Below are positions 32,127 through 41,227 of a stretch of DNA of 64,000 bases, piece after piece. The position numbers and the translations under genes are program-made. The notes beneath the pieces are model-generated. The model had not been told where the DNA came from, did not search any database, and saw only the letters and a program-made list of their open reading frames with translations. The DNA is taken from NCBI RefSeq assembly GCF_001476815.1, contig NZ_LDSL01000064.1, forward strand, positions 61,293 to 125,292. Direction: 5' to 3'. Position 1 is the first letter of the stretch; the number at the start of each line of letters is the position of its first letter. The stretch is from Pseudacidovorax intermedius (GTDB lineage Bacteria; Pseudomonadota; Gammaproteobacteria; Burkholderiales; Burkholderiaceae_C).

Positions 32127-33671
32127 ATGGGCTGGCTCCAGCGTTTAACCGAAACCTTCGGCGCCCTCGCCGCGGCACAGCCCGCGCCCGAGCCAGCGCC
32201 GGCCCCAGCACCGCCTGCGGCGCCGGTGCGCGAGGCGGCTGCGGCCCAGGACACGGCCGACGAGCCGGGCTTTACCCGACTGACCGGCAACGGCACCGGC
32301 CGCGGCACCGAGCGCGACCTGGCGCCGCTGGCGCAGGACCGCATGGTCAAGCTCGCTGAGTACCTCTGGCAGTCGAACCTCCTCGCCAACCGGCTGATCG
32401 AGCTGACGCTGGCCTACCTGCTCGCCGAGGGCGTGACGCTCCAGTGCAAGGACGATGAGCACCAGAAGAGGCTCGACCGCTTCTGGAACGACCCCATCAA
32501 CAACTGGCCGCTCAAGCTCGAGCCGCGCGTGCGCGAGCTGTTCCTGGCCGGCGAGCAGTGCTACATCTGCCATGTGAACGAAGCCAACGGCATGGTGCGC
32601 TTGGGCTACCTGGACCCACGCCAGATCGGCACCGTGGTCATGGACCCGGACAACATCGAGCAGCCCATCGGCGTCGTGACGCGGCGGGACGCGCGCGGGC
32701 GGTACAACAAGTACCGCGTGGTGGTGCTGGGCAAGGACGAGGAGCTGTTCAGTCGGCGCACCGCCGAGATCCGCGCGAGCGACTTCACCGACGGCGATTG
32801 CTTCCTCTTCCAGATCAACAAGCTGCCGAGCGGCACGCGCGGCCGCAGCGACCTGCTGGGCCAGATGGACTGGCTGGACGCCTACGACAACTTCCTGTTC
32901 GATGAAATCGACCGCATCGGCTTCCTGCGCTCCTTCGCCTGGGATGTGACGATGACCGGCGCCGACGACGCAGCCGTGAAGGAATTCGAGAAGAAGTTCA
33001 AGGCGCCGTCACCCAACAGCACGTTCGTCCACAACGACCAGATCAAGCTGGAGGCGAAGTCGCCCAGCCTGCAGGCCGCTGACACCAGCACCAGCGCGCG
33101 CCTGCTGCGCAATCACGTTCTGGGCGGCGCCACCGTGCCCGAGCATTGGTTCGGCGGCGGCGGCGATGTCAACCGGGCCGCCGCCTCGGAGATGGGCGAG
33201 CCCACCTTCAAGGTGCTGACGAGCCGGCAGACGAAGCTGAAGTTGATGTTGGAAGAGATCGGCCGCTTCGTGCTGATGCATGCCGACCGCTCCGGCGGCG
33301 AGCCGGACTGGAGCGACGAGCGCTGGCAGGTGACGGCGGTGTTCCCGGAGCTGATCAACGCCGATCTGACCAAGTTCGCCGCCGCAATGCAGGGGGTGGT
33401 CAGCGCCGTGGTGATCCTGATCGACAAGGGCCTGATGACCCAGGAGACGGGCTTGAGCATGGTGGCTGACGTGGCCCAGCGCTTCGGCCAGGAATTCGAC
33501 GCCAAGGCGGAGCTGGAGGCGGCCCAGGAAGAGTTCCGAGAGCGCGAGACGGCGCGTGCCGCGGCGGACACGTTCAACCTGCCGGCGGATCTGCGGGCAG
33601 AGCAGCAGCGCCAGCAGGCCGGAGCCGGCGGCGCGGGCGCGCCCACGCCGGCGCCCGCCCCGGCTGCATGA
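32127..33671 (+). CDS. Portal protein (DUF935/Mu gp29-like role)
   Basis: A 514-residue portal. An Ala/Pro-rich N-terminal segment is followed by the conserved RLIELTLAYLLAEG and AGEQCYICHVNEANGM regions and by helices that would line the channel. It forms the ring through which DNA enters. Overlaps the minor head gene by ATGA. Confidence 0.82.
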   Translation: MGWLQRLTETFGALAAAQPAPEPAPAPAPPAAPVREAAAAQDTADEPGFTRLTGNGTGRGTERDLAPLAQDRMVKLAEYLWQSNLLANRLIELTLAYLLAEGVTLQCKDDEHQKRLDRFWNDPINNWPLKLEPRVRELFLAGEQCYICHVNEANGMVRLGYLDPRQIGTVVMDPDNIEQPIGVVTRRDARGRYNKYRVVVLGKDEELFSRRTAEIRASDFTDGDCFLFQINKLPSGTRGRSDLLGQMDWLDAYDNFLFDEIDRIGFLRSFAWDVTMTGADDAAVKEFEKKFKAPSPNSTFVHNDQIKLEAKSPSLQAADTSTSARLLRNHVLGGATVPEHWFGGGGDVNRAAASEMGEPTFKVLTSRQTKLKLMLEEIGRFVLMHADRSGGEPDWSDERWQVTAVFPELINADLTKFAAAMQGVVSAVVILIDKGLMTQETGLSMVADVAQRFGQEFDAKAELEAAQEEFRERETARAAADTFNLPADLRAEQQRQQAGAGGAGAPTPAPAPAA

Positions 33672-34597
33672 CGCCTGAGCAGAAGTCCTTCCAGGCCGCG
33701 CTCGCCGAGCGGCTGCGCCAGCGCGCACGCACCATGCTTGCCGGCGAAACCCAGGTGCTCAAGCAGCTCGCGCAGGCGCGCACCGAGATCCTGACCATCC
33801 TCGCCGGGTTGCCCAGCGACTACCAGCAGTGGCAGCTCTCCCTCCTGGTCGGCCAGATCACCGAGGTGCTCGATGGCGCCACGGGCCGGGCCGGCGCGTT
33901 GTTCGACACCACCGCCCGCGACATCTGGCAGCAGGGCGAGGACTTCATCGACAAGCCACTCGCCGTGATCGGCCGGGCCGTGGAGTTGCAGCTGCCCCTC
34001 CTCGACACCCGCGTCCTGACGGCGATGCGCAGCTTCGGCCAGCTGCGCCTCAAGGACGTGGGCAGGGAAGCAACCAGCAAGATCGGCGCGCAGCTCAGCC
34101 AGGTCACCATCGGCGCCCGGCCGGTGCAGGACGCCGTGCGCGCCATCCAGGCCCAACTGGCTGGCCCGACGCCGGTGCGTGCGACGACCATCGTGCGCAC
34201 CGAGGTTGGACGCGTCTTCGCGGTGGCCAGCGAGGATCGGCTGGAGCAGGCGGCCGACTTGGTGCCGGAGCTGCAGAAGCAATGGCGGCGCAGCGGCAAG
34301 ATCCACAGCCGGTGGACGCACGACCTGATGGACGGTCAGGTCGTGGGCGCCAGGGAATCCTTCAAGGTGCCCAACCCGGGCGGGGGCTTCGACATGATGA
34401 AGTGCCCCCACGATCCCCAGGCCCCGGCCGAGCAGGTGATCAACTGCGGATGCGTGGCGCTGCCGACGATGAAGGGGTGGCAGGTCATGACGCCGGGCGC
34501 CAAGCCATTCACCAAGAAAGAACTGCAGCTCGACGGAAGAAAGGCTGCTCTGGACCAGGCGGCGAAGCGCGCCGGCCGGCGCCGGGAGGGTGGCTGA
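33668..34597 (+). CDS. Phage head morphogenesis protein (Mu F-like)
   Basis: A 309-residue minor head protein. The C-terminal module (TTIVRTEVGRVFAVASEDRL, SRWTHDLMDGQVVG, CPHDPQAPAEQVINCGCVAL) is the SPP1 gp7/Mu F signature. Ends in a basic tail. Confidence 0.85.
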   Translation: MTPEQKSFQAALAERLRQRARTMLAGETQVLKQLAQARTEILTILAGLPSDYQQWQLSLLVGQITEVLDGATGRAGALFDTTARDIWQQGEDFIDKPLAVIGRAVELQLPLLDTRVLTAMRSFGQLRLKDVGREATSKIGAQLSQVTIGARPVQDAVRAIQAQLAGPTPVRATTIVRTEVGRVFAVASEDRLEQAADLVPELQKQWRRSGKIHSRWTHDLMDGQVVGARESFKVPNPGGGFDMMKCPHDPQAPAEQVINCGCVALPTMKGWQVMTPGAKPFTKKELQLDGRKAALDQAAKRAGRRREGG

Positions 34598-34737
34598 TGG
34601 CGCTCAGGCCGTAGGAGCCGCGATCCGGGTAAGACGCCACCAGGGTATGGAATTTTCCGGCGCGGCCCGCCAGCGCCCGGTTAGCCCGGAGTTAAACGTA
34701 TCGGCGGGGCCGGGTGGCGATGTGGAATCCGGCCATC

Positions 34738-34800
34738 GGGCGTGGTAGCCTGAAAACGCCCCCTCAGGGCCCCTGGCCGACACCTGTCGGCCTTATTTAT
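34738..34800 (+). promoter_or_regulatory. Late promoter and leader hairpin 2 (capsid unit)
   Basis: A TAGCCT -10-like hexamer (34746-34751) lies 23 bases before the stem GGCCGACA/TGTCGGCC (34775-34792) followed by TTATTTAT. The -35 region does not match leaders 1 and 3. The 253-base gap from 34598 contains this element and no gene I can support. Confidence 0.5.
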
Positions 34801-34850
34801 ATGTCGGCGCTCGCTGACAGTCGCTCCATCCCTTATCTGGAGCGACATCG

Positions 34851-35108
34851 ATGTCCGACACCCCCCAGGCTGACAAGGCCGCCAAGGAGCTGACCGCCGC
34901 CGAGGCGGCCAAGCGCGTCAGCCGCCCGATCTACGAGCAGGCCCAGGGCAAGGATGAGTCCGGCGCCCCCATCCTGATCTCGAAGTTGGTCAAGCGTGCG
35001 CCTGTCAAGGTGGACGAGGTACTCAGCTTCAAGGATTACGGCACCCACGTCGTCGTGGTCACCACCGACGGCCAGAAGTTCAGCAGCCTGGACGGCAAGG
35101 ACGCCTGA
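34851..35108 (+). CDS. Small protein before the capsid gene (85 aa)
   Basis: Starts MSDTPQADKAAKELTAAEAA; the C-terminal part (VLSFKDYGTHVVVVTTDGQK) looks like a small beta domain. A capsid decoration or chaperone role is possible from position only. Confidence 0.68.
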   Translation: MSDTPQADKAAKELTAAEAAKRVSRPIYEQAQGKDESGAPILISKLVKRAPVKVDEVLSFKDYGTHVVVVTTDGQKFSSLDGKDA

Positions 35109-35113
35109 TCGTC

Positions 35114-37552
35114 ATGGTCAAGCTGATCCCGGCCGGCAGCGGCTTCGCCCGGCTCACCGAGGCGGTCACCACCGAGTACGGCCAGCTCATCGAGCTGGTG
35201 CGCCAGGCGGTGCAGGCCAAGGTCCGCGTGGCCGGCATCACCAGCGACTACTACGTCGACGTGCGCGGCATCTGGCCCGACCAGGTCGTGGTCAGCGTGC
35301 GCGGTCGCCTCTATGCCTACGCCTACACCCTGGGCGCCGACAACACCGTGGTGGTGGGCGACGGCCAGGAGGTGGTGGCGAGTTACCAGCCGGTGGCGGC
35401 GGTCGATCCGGCGGCGGTGCGCGAATCGGTGCACCAGCAGGGTTCGACGTTGCTGTCATCCCATATGACGGTTGGCGTTCTGGGTGGGTTGTCGACGCAA
35501 AGCGCGCAACTGCAGCACTTGGTGCAGGCCGAAGCGTTCCGCGAGGCCACGGACGGCTCCATCCAGGTCACGCTCCTGCGGGCTGGCCGCTCGATCAACA
35601 ACAACTTCTACCCGGACGCCGTGCTGCGCGAGTCCGCACCGCAGTTCGAAGGGGTGCGGGTCTTCGTCAAGAGCGACGACGAGCACACCAGCGGCAAGGG
35701 CAAGGACGTCCGCAATCTGATCGGCGGCGTCTACGGCGTCCGCTTTGTCGAGGGCAAGGGTGCCGACGCGGGCGCGCTGGTCGGCACCTTCAAGCCGCTG
35801 GACCCGAAGGACGCCGCCGTCGTCAAGATGACCGAGGCGGTCAAACGCGGCCTCACCGGCCTGCTGGGCCTGTCCATCGACGCAATCGCCCAGACCAAGA
35901 AGCGCCAGCAGGGCCGCGAAGTCCTGCGCGAGGCGGCCAAGTTCCTCAAGGTTCATTCCGTCGACCTGATCGTCGAGCCGGGCGCTGGTGGCGGCCTGGA
36001 TCGTCTTACCGAAGCCACCGCCACCGACATCTCCCCCAACTCCCCCGAAGGAAGCACCATGCCCCTGTGGAAGCAGCGTCTGCTGGAGGCCATCAAGGCC
36101 AAGGATCCGGCCGCCCACGCCAAGATCGACCCCGCCACCATCGGCGATGACGACCTGGTCAACCTGCACGAGTCCGTCTGCGGCTCCCTTCTGGCCCCGC
36201 CCGGCGCCGACCGGGTGACCGAGGCCGCCCGCGGCGACGACGCGCCCGTGACCCGCGCCGACCTGGCGATGCTCCAGGTGCGCCAGGCCGCCGCGGTCAA
36301 GATCACCGGCAGCAAGCTGCCGCAGCTGGCCAAGGACCGCCTGGCGGCCAACTTCGCCGGCATGGAGCGCTTCACCGAGGCCCAGGTGGACGATGCCATC
36401 AAGAGCGAAGGCGAGTATCTGGCCCGGTTCACCGAGTCGGGCTCCGTTCGTGTGCCGGCGTTCGGCAACATCGAGGTCGGCGACCGAAGCGCCCAGATCA
36501 AGGACATGCTGGACGCGTTCTTCGATCCGGCACACAAGGACCACCGCAACATCCAGTCGTTCCGCGAGGCCTACGTCGAGATCACCGGCGACCGCCGCGT
36601 GACCGGCCGCATCGAGAACTGCGACCTGTCGCGCCTGTCCGAGAGCCTGGGCATCATGCGCGAGTCGGTCAGCAGCAGCACCTTCTCGGCCGCGCTGGGC
36701 GACAGCATCACGCGGCGCATGCAGGCCCTGTACCTGGGCATGGTGGACCTGGACACCTGGAAGAAGGTGGCGACCTGGGGCCCTGTGAATGACTTCCGCA
36801 CCCAGGAACGCATCCGCATCGGCGGCTATGGCAACCTGCCCGCCGTGGCGCAGGGCGGCACCTACCAGCCGCTCACCACCCCGGGCGACGACAAGGCCAC
36901 CTACGCGGTGACCAAGCGCGGCGGCACCGAGGACGTGACGCTGGAGGCGATCAAGAACGACGACGTCCAGGCGCTGCGCCGCATCCCGCTGGAGCTGGCA
37001 CTGGCCGCCAAGAACACGCTGTACGAGTTCGTGTTCGACTTCTACCGCGCCAACCCCACGATCTACGACACCAAGGCGCTGTACCACGCCGACCACGGCA
37101 ATCTCTTCACGGCCGCGCTGTCCGCCGCCGAGTTCGTCGCGCACCGCCTGGCGATGCAGAAGCAGACGCGCGCCGGCAGCGGCAAGCGGCTGGCCACGGC
37201 TCCGGTCTCGATCCTGGTGCCCTTCGAATTGCAGGAGACGGCATTCAACCTGTTCGTGCGCAACCAGAACCTGGACAAGACCTTCGTGCAGTCGATCAAC
37301 CCGGAGATCATTCCGGTGTCGTACTGGACCGACGGCAACGACTGGGTGACGGTCGGCGACCAGGCGCGCGCCCCGGTGCTGGAGATCGGCTTCCTGGACG
37401 GCCGCGAGGATCCCGAGCTGTTCGTTCAGGACATGCCCAACGTGGGCTCGATGTTCACCAACGACAAGATCACCTACAAGATCCGGCACATCTACGGCGG
37501 CAACATCCTGGTCGACGGCTGGAAGGCCACCACCAAGGCCGTGGTGGCCTGA
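35114..37552 (+). CDS. Prohead protease-major capsid protein fusion
   Basis: One 812-residue frame combines a prohead protease (about residues 125-290; GRSINNNFYPDAVL, KSDDEHTSGKGKD, LLGLSIDAIAQ), a linker/scaffold (about 290-470) and a major capsid protein (about 470-812; QALYLGMVDLDTWKKVATWG, ELQETAFNLFVRNQNLD). The first 115 residues are a separate small domain. An in-frame ATG at 36059 (MPLWKQRLLEAIKA) follows GAAGGAAG, so a shorter capsid precursor of 497 residues can also be made. Confidence 0.86.
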   Translation: MVKLIPAGSGFARLTEAVTTEYGQLIELVRQAVQAKVRVAGITSDYYVDVRGIWPDQVVVSVRGRLYAYAYTLGADNTVVVGDGQEVVASYQPVAAVDPAAVRESVHQQGSTLLSSHMTVGVLGGLSTQSAQLQHLVQAEAFREATDGSIQVTLLRAGRSINNNFYPDAVLRESAPQFEGVRVFVKSDDEHTSGKGKDVRNLIGGVYGVRFVEGKGADAGALVGTFKPLDPKDAAVVKMTEAVKRGLTGLLGLSIDAIAQTKKRQQGREVLREAAKFLKVHSVDLIVEPGAGGGLDRLTEATATDISPNSPEGSTMPLWKQRLLEAIKAKDPAAHAKIDPATIGDDDLVNLHESVCGSLLAPPGADRVTEAARGDDAPVTRADLAMLQVRQAAAVKITGSKLPQLAKDRLAANFAGMERFTEAQVDDAIKSEGEYLARFTESGSVRVPAFGNIEVGDRSAQIKDMLDAFFDPAHKDHRNIQSFREAYVEITGDRRVTGRIENCDLSRLSESLGIMRESVSSSTFSAALGDSITRRMQALYLGMVDLDTWKKVATWGPVNDFRTQERIRIGGYGNLPAVAQGGTYQPLTTPGDDKATYAVTKRGGTEDVTLEAIKNDDVQALRRIPLELALAAKNTLYEFVFDFYRANPTIYDTKALYHADHGNLFTAALSAAEFVAHRLAMQKQTRAGSGKRLATAPVSILVPFELQETAFNLFVRNQNLDKTFVQSINPEIIPVSYWTDGNDWVTVGDQARAPVLEIGFLDGREDPELFVQDMPNVGSMFTNDKITYKIRHIYGGNILVDGWKATTKAVVA

Positions 37553-37556
37553 CGGC

Positions 37557-38249
37557 ATGGCCCTGGTCGACTATGAGCAGCTCGTCGCGCGCCTGGTGGG
37601 CGGGCAGAACGCCGGCGTCGACCAGGGCGACATCGCCAGCGCCATCGCTCTGGCGGTGACGCGTTACAGCGCCGATCAGCCCCGTGTGCTGGTGCGCAAC
37701 ACCGCGTGGCTGCTCCAGGGCAACCTGGCGCCGCTGCCGGCGGACTGGGAGGTCGGCAGCGGCATCCTCTCGGTCGAGTACCCGGTCGGCCGCTACCCGG
37801 CACAGTTGATCGACGCCGAGGTCTACCAGGATGCCGGCGGCGCCCAGCTCGTGAGCATCGAGCCGCTGCCGGCCGCCGCGGTGGTGCGGGTGACCTTCAC
37901 CGTTCGGCACCAGCTCGGCGCCCAGGCCGACACGATTCCCGAGGTGCACCGCGAGGCGGTTGCCAGCTACGCCGCCCACTCGCTATGCCGACAGTTGGCC
38001 GCGCGCTTCAGCGGCGAGCGGGAATCGAGCATCAGCGCAGACGGCAGCAATACGGACTCCCGCGCCCGCAACTACGCGGCGCGCGCGAAGGAACTGCGCG
38101 CGACCTACTACGGCGCCATCGGCAAGCCCGACCCCGCCTTGCAGACGAGCGGCCAGACCGCCGGGTCGGGCGCGACACCCGCTGCCGCGGTCGCCAGCTG
38201 GGAGGGACGGCCGCGCAACCGGCTCACGCGCATGGGGTCCGGCCTGTGA
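37557..38249 (+). CDS. Head-tail connector-like protein (230 aa)
   Basis: Starts MALVDYEQLVARLVGGQNAG 4 bases after the capsid gene. Position, length and the C-terminal HREAVASYAAHSLCRQLAAR helix fit a head-tail connector; no firm family call. Confidence 0.65.
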   Translation: MALVDYEQLVARLVGGQNAGVDQGDIASAIALAVTRYSADQPRVLVRNTAWLLQGNLAPLPADWEVGSGILSVEYPVGRYPAQLIDAEVYQDAGGAQLVSIEPLPAAAVVRVTFTVRHQLGAQADTIPEVHREAVASYAAHSLCRQLAARFSGERESSISADGSNTDSRARNYAARAKELRATYYGAIGKPDPALQTSGQTAGSGATPAAAVASWEGRPRNRLTRMGSGL

Positions 38250-38749
38250 GCAGCCTGCATCTGAGCATCGGAGGCCTGGCGGCCATCAACCGTGGCCTGG
38301 CCGAAGATCCGGCCATGGCTCGGCGCGAGCTGTTGATCGCAATGACCGAGGCCACGCTGCTGGTCGAGCGCGAGGCGAAGGAGCGCATGCCGCGCGGCGC
38401 CACGGGCCTGACTGCGCAGTCCATCCAGTCCGATGCCTTCAGTACGCCGGCCGGCGTGCTGGGGGTGGTGAGCAGCTCGCTGCCGTCCGCTTCGGCCGTC
38501 GAGCTGGGCACGCGGCCCCACATGCCGCCCATGGATGCGCTGGTGCCCTGGGTTCGGGCGGTCCTCGGCGTGTCGCCGAAGCGCGAGCGCAGCGTGGCTT
38601 ACCTGGTGGCCCGCAAGATCGCGCGGCGCGGCACGCCCGCGCAGCAGCCCTTCGCCAAGGCCATCGCGGCGACCGAGAGCCGGGTGCTGCGCATGTTCGA
38701 AGCGGCGGCCGGACGCATCGCCGCCCGCTCGGCAGGAGGCGCATCGTGA
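38246..38749 (+). CDS. HK97 gp10-like tail completion protein
   Basis: GTG start overlapping the connector stop (GTGA). LVEREAKERMPRGATGLTAQ and SSLPSASAVELGTRPHMPP follow the gp10-family pattern of proteins at the neck-tail joint. 167 residues. Confidence 0.68.
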   Translation: MSSLHLSIGGLAAINRGLAEDPAMARRELLIAMTEATLLVEREAKERMPRGATGLTAQSIQSDAFSTPAGVLGVVSSSLPSASAVELGTRPHMPPMDALVPWVRAVLGVSPKRERSVAYLVARKIARRGTPAQQPFAKAIAATESRVLRMFEAAAGRIAARSAGGAS

Positions 38750-39228
38750 GCGGGCTGGCCGACATCCGCGCCGCGATCCTTGCCTCAGTGGGGGCAGTGC
38801 CCGAGGTGGGGCCGGTGCACGCTTACGAGCGATACATGCGCGAGGAAAGAGACTTCGCCGCGCTCTACCTCTACCAGCCCGCAGGCGCTCCGCAGCCCCA
38901 GGTTCGTGGCTGGTGGTTGAGGCGCTGGAGCACAGACGAGCGCTCGCCCAACGTGGCTCGCAGCATCGATGTGCACACTTGGCGCCTGCGCGGCTACATG
39001 GCCCTGGCTGATGCCGACGCCTCCGAGTTGGTGTTCGATGAGCTGATCGAAGCGATCCGTACCCGGATCCGGCACGACCCCACCTTCGGCGGTGTCTGCA
39101 ACCCCGGCTCCGGTCTCGATGGCGACGAAGACAGCGGCGTGCAGGTCGGCGACGTCGGGCCGGTCAGATTCTGCGGGGTGCTGTGCCACTCCGCCGTCCT
39201 CACTTTCAAGACCTGGAGCTACCAATGA
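38746..39228 (+). CDS. Tail terminator-like protein (160 aa)
   Basis: GTG start behind GGAGG. Follows the gp10-like gene as tail terminators usually do and has the matching size; the sequence shows RSIDVHTWRLRGYMALADAD but no firm family. Confidence 0.58.
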   Translation: MSGLADIRAAILASVGAVPEVGPVHAYERYMREERDFAALYLYQPAGAPQPQVRGWWLRRWSTDERSPNVARSIDVHTWRLRGYMALADADASELVFDELIEAIRTRIRHDPTFGGVCNPGSGLDGDEDSGVQVGDVGPVRFCGVLCHSAVLTFKTWSYQ

Positions 39229-39410
39229 GCAGACGCACTTCCGGCCCGGCTACCTCCGAGGCACGCGAGCCGAACGAAAAGGGCGCGGCGCCGGCAGACG
39301 CCGCCGAGCTGCCGGACACCCCGGTGCCGGACGAGCACGCCGGCACCGGCGGCCTGTACGAGATCCGCGACGGCCAGCGCGTGCTGGTCGAGCGCACCGC
39401 GCAACCCTGA
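39225..39410 (+). CDS. Small acidic protein (61 aa)
   Basis: MSRRTSGPATSEAREPNEKG and a Pro/Glu-rich stretch ending GLYEIRDGQRVLVERT. Low complexity; coupled by ATGA to the preceding gene. Function unknown. Confidence 0.55.
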   Translation: MSRRTSGPATSEAREPNEKGAAPADAAELPDTPVPDEHAGTGGLYEIRDGQRVLVERTAQP

Positions 39411-39423
39411 AGGAAGTTAAACC

Positions 39424-40350
39424 ATGTCCCTGATCACGCGGCGCATGGCCATCCTGGCCAAGATCGAAGCCACCCTGGGCGTCGACGCCATACCCACCGG
39501 CGCGGCCGACGCGATGCTCGTCGGCTCCCCCAACCTGTCGCCCCTCGAAGGCGACGAGGTCGAGCGCGACATCGTGCGGCCGTACTTCGGTGCCGGCGGC
39601 TCGGTGCTCGCCACGCAGTTCCGCAAGCTGAGCTTTGCGGTCGAGTTGGCGGGCGTAGGCGCTGCCGGCGATCTTCCCGGCTACGCCGCGCTGCTGCGCG
39701 CCTGCGCCATGTCCGCCACCGTGGCGGCCAACACCAGCGCCACCTTCGCGCCGGTCACGGACGGGCTGGAGTCGCTGTCGATCTACGCCAACATGGACGG
39801 CGTGAACCACGCCCTGCTGGGCGCGCGCGGCAGCTACAAGCTCGACATCAGCGCCAAGGCTCTGCCGAAGTTCGAGTTCGAGTTCACCGGCGCCTACGTG
39901 CCGCCGGCCGACACGCCCCGCCCCGCAGCGGTCTACCCGAAGTTCCTGGCGCCGCTGCCCGTCAACAAGGCCAACACCACGCTCGCGCTGGACGGCTTCA
40001 CTGCGGCGGCCAGCGCCTTTTCCCTGGACGCGGGCAACACGGTGGTCAAGCGCGACCTGATCAACGTCGACACCACCGAGATCACCGGCCGCAAGTCCAC
40101 CGGGTCGGTGACCTTCGAGGCCACGCTGGTTGGCACCAAGGCGTGGGTGGAGATGGCCCGCGCTTCCGCCATCGTGCCGCTGGCGCTGCGCCACGGCCAG
40201 GGCGCCACCAACGTGGTGGAGGTGAAGTCGACCCGCGCGCAACTCGGCAAGCCCAGCTACAGCGACGTCGACGGCATCCAGATGATCACCATCCCGCTCG
40301 TGTTCGTGCCCGCGTCGGGCAACGACGAGTTCTCCATCATCGTTCGCTGA
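39424..40350 (+). CDS. Major tail tube protein
   Basis: A 308-residue tail tube protein beginning MSLITRRMAILAKIEATLGV. Tube-like segments include SVLATQFRKLSFAVELAG and GRKSTGSVTFEATLVGTKAW. The absence of a sheath gene beside it points to a flexible siphovirus tail. Confidence 0.78.
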   Translation: MSLITRRMAILAKIEATLGVDAIPTGAADAMLVGSPNLSPLEGDEVERDIVRPYFGAGGSVLATQFRKLSFAVELAGVGAAGDLPGYAALLRACAMSATVAANTSATFAPVTDGLESLSIYANMDGVNHALLGARGSYKLDISAKALPKFEFEFTGAYVPPADTPRPAAVYPKFLAPLPVNKANTTLALDGFTAAASAFSLDAGNTVVKRDLINVDTTEITGRKSTGSVTFEATLVGTKAWVEMARASAIVPLALRHGQGATNVVEVKSTRAQLGKPSYSDVDGIQMITIPLVFVPASGNDEFSIIVR

Positions 40351-40352
40351 CC

Positions 40353-40706
40353 ATGGCCCAGAAACTCAAGATCAACGCCAAGCCCACCTTCTCGGCTCCT
40401 GTCGTGCTGCGCCTGGCCGCCGACAACGGCGAGGTCCAGGACGTGCCCTTCACCGCGATCTTCCGCCGCGTCAAGGGGAGCGAGGCCAACGCCATGCAGG
40501 CGCAGCTGGAGGCGCGCCAGCTCAAGGACAGCGAGCTGCTGGACAAGGTGCTGGCGGGCTGGGAGGGTCTGGAGGCCGAGGACGGCACGCCGTTCCACTT
40601 CACGCCCGAGAACAGGGCTGCCGCCCGCGAGGACTGGCCGACCTTCGAGGCGGCCATCGTCTTCGCCTACTTCAAGCACCAGGACGCGGCCGTCGTAAAA
40701 AACTGA
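40353..40706 (+). CDS. Tail assembly chaperone, short form (G-like)
   Basis: A 117-residue protein (MAQKLKINAKPTFSAPVVLR) before the tape measure gene. Its last codons are GTA AAA AAC TGA, a perfect A-AAA-AAC slippery heptamer (40697-40703) right at the stop codon. Ribosomes slipping back one base continue into the next frame. Confidence 0.8.
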   Translation: MAQKLKINAKPTFSAPVVLRLAADNGEVQDVPFTAIFRRVKGSEANAMQAQLEARQLKDSELLDKVLAGWEGLEAEDGTPFHFTPENRAAAREDWPTFEAAIVFAYFKHQDAAVVKN

Positions 40707-41083
40707 AGGAGGCCGTCCGCTTCCTGTTCGGCGCACGAAGCGCCAGTATCCACGAGGAGCCCATCGATGAGGAGATTCGCCGCCAGGCTGCTCGGCTTGG
40801 TCTCGATGCTGAGCGCCTGGTGCGCGAGCCCACCCGGCAGGACGGCGCCGGCTTCGAGTTGTGGGAGGAGCACGTCGCCGCGTTCCAGGTGTTCTTCCTG
40901 TGCGCCCGCCAGTGGCGCTTCAGCCTGGGCTTCGGCTCAGTTTGGTATGAGGGCCTGGATCTCGCTGCGGTGGACGTGGCGATGCGGCGCCTGGGTGTCC
41001 CCGATGAGCGGCAGGAGGAGCTTCTGTTTCAGCTCCGGGTGATGGAGGAGGAAGGAAGGGCCGTGCTCAACGGCGCGGGCTGA
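40703..41083 (+). CDS. DUF1799-like extension made by -1 frameshifting (GT-like)
   Basis: From the slippery site the -1 frame is open from codon CTG at 40703 for 126 residues (LKEAVRFLFGARSASIHEEP onward). WEEHVAAFQVFFLCARQWRF and the C-terminal LQVMEE-like end match DUF1799 proteins, partners of tail chaperones. An ATG only appears at 40820 and has no good ribosome site, so the frameshift product (about 243 residues) is the likely form. Confidence 0.75.
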   Translation: MKEAVRFLFGARSASIHEEPIDEEIRRQAARLGLDAERLVREPTRQDGAGFELWEEHVAAFQVFFLCARQWRFSLGFGSVWYEGLDLAAVDVAMRRLGVPDERQEELLFQLRVMEEEGRAVLNGAG

Positions 41084-41207
41084 CGAAGTTGTTCAGCACC
41101 AGCAGAGGCACGATCACGATGGGCGAGACCAGCGCCAGCATCAGCCACCAGGTGGGATGCGACAGGCAGAACAGCAGGCCGAGGAGCCAGAGGGACAGCC
41201 ACTTCAT
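41067..41207 (-). CDS. Possible small antisense membrane protein (46 aa)
   Basis: MKWLSLWLLGLLFCLSHPTW and a second hydrophobic helix (LMLALVSPIVIVPLLVL) on the strand opposite to the tail genes, in the gap before the tape measure. The composition is strongly membrane-like, but no good ribosome site is seen. Confidence 0.4.
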   Translation of the reverse strand: MKWLSLWLLGLLFCLSHPTWWLMLALVSPIVIVPLLVLNNFVSPRR

Positions 41208-41227
41208 GATGGGCGGACTGTAGCGCA

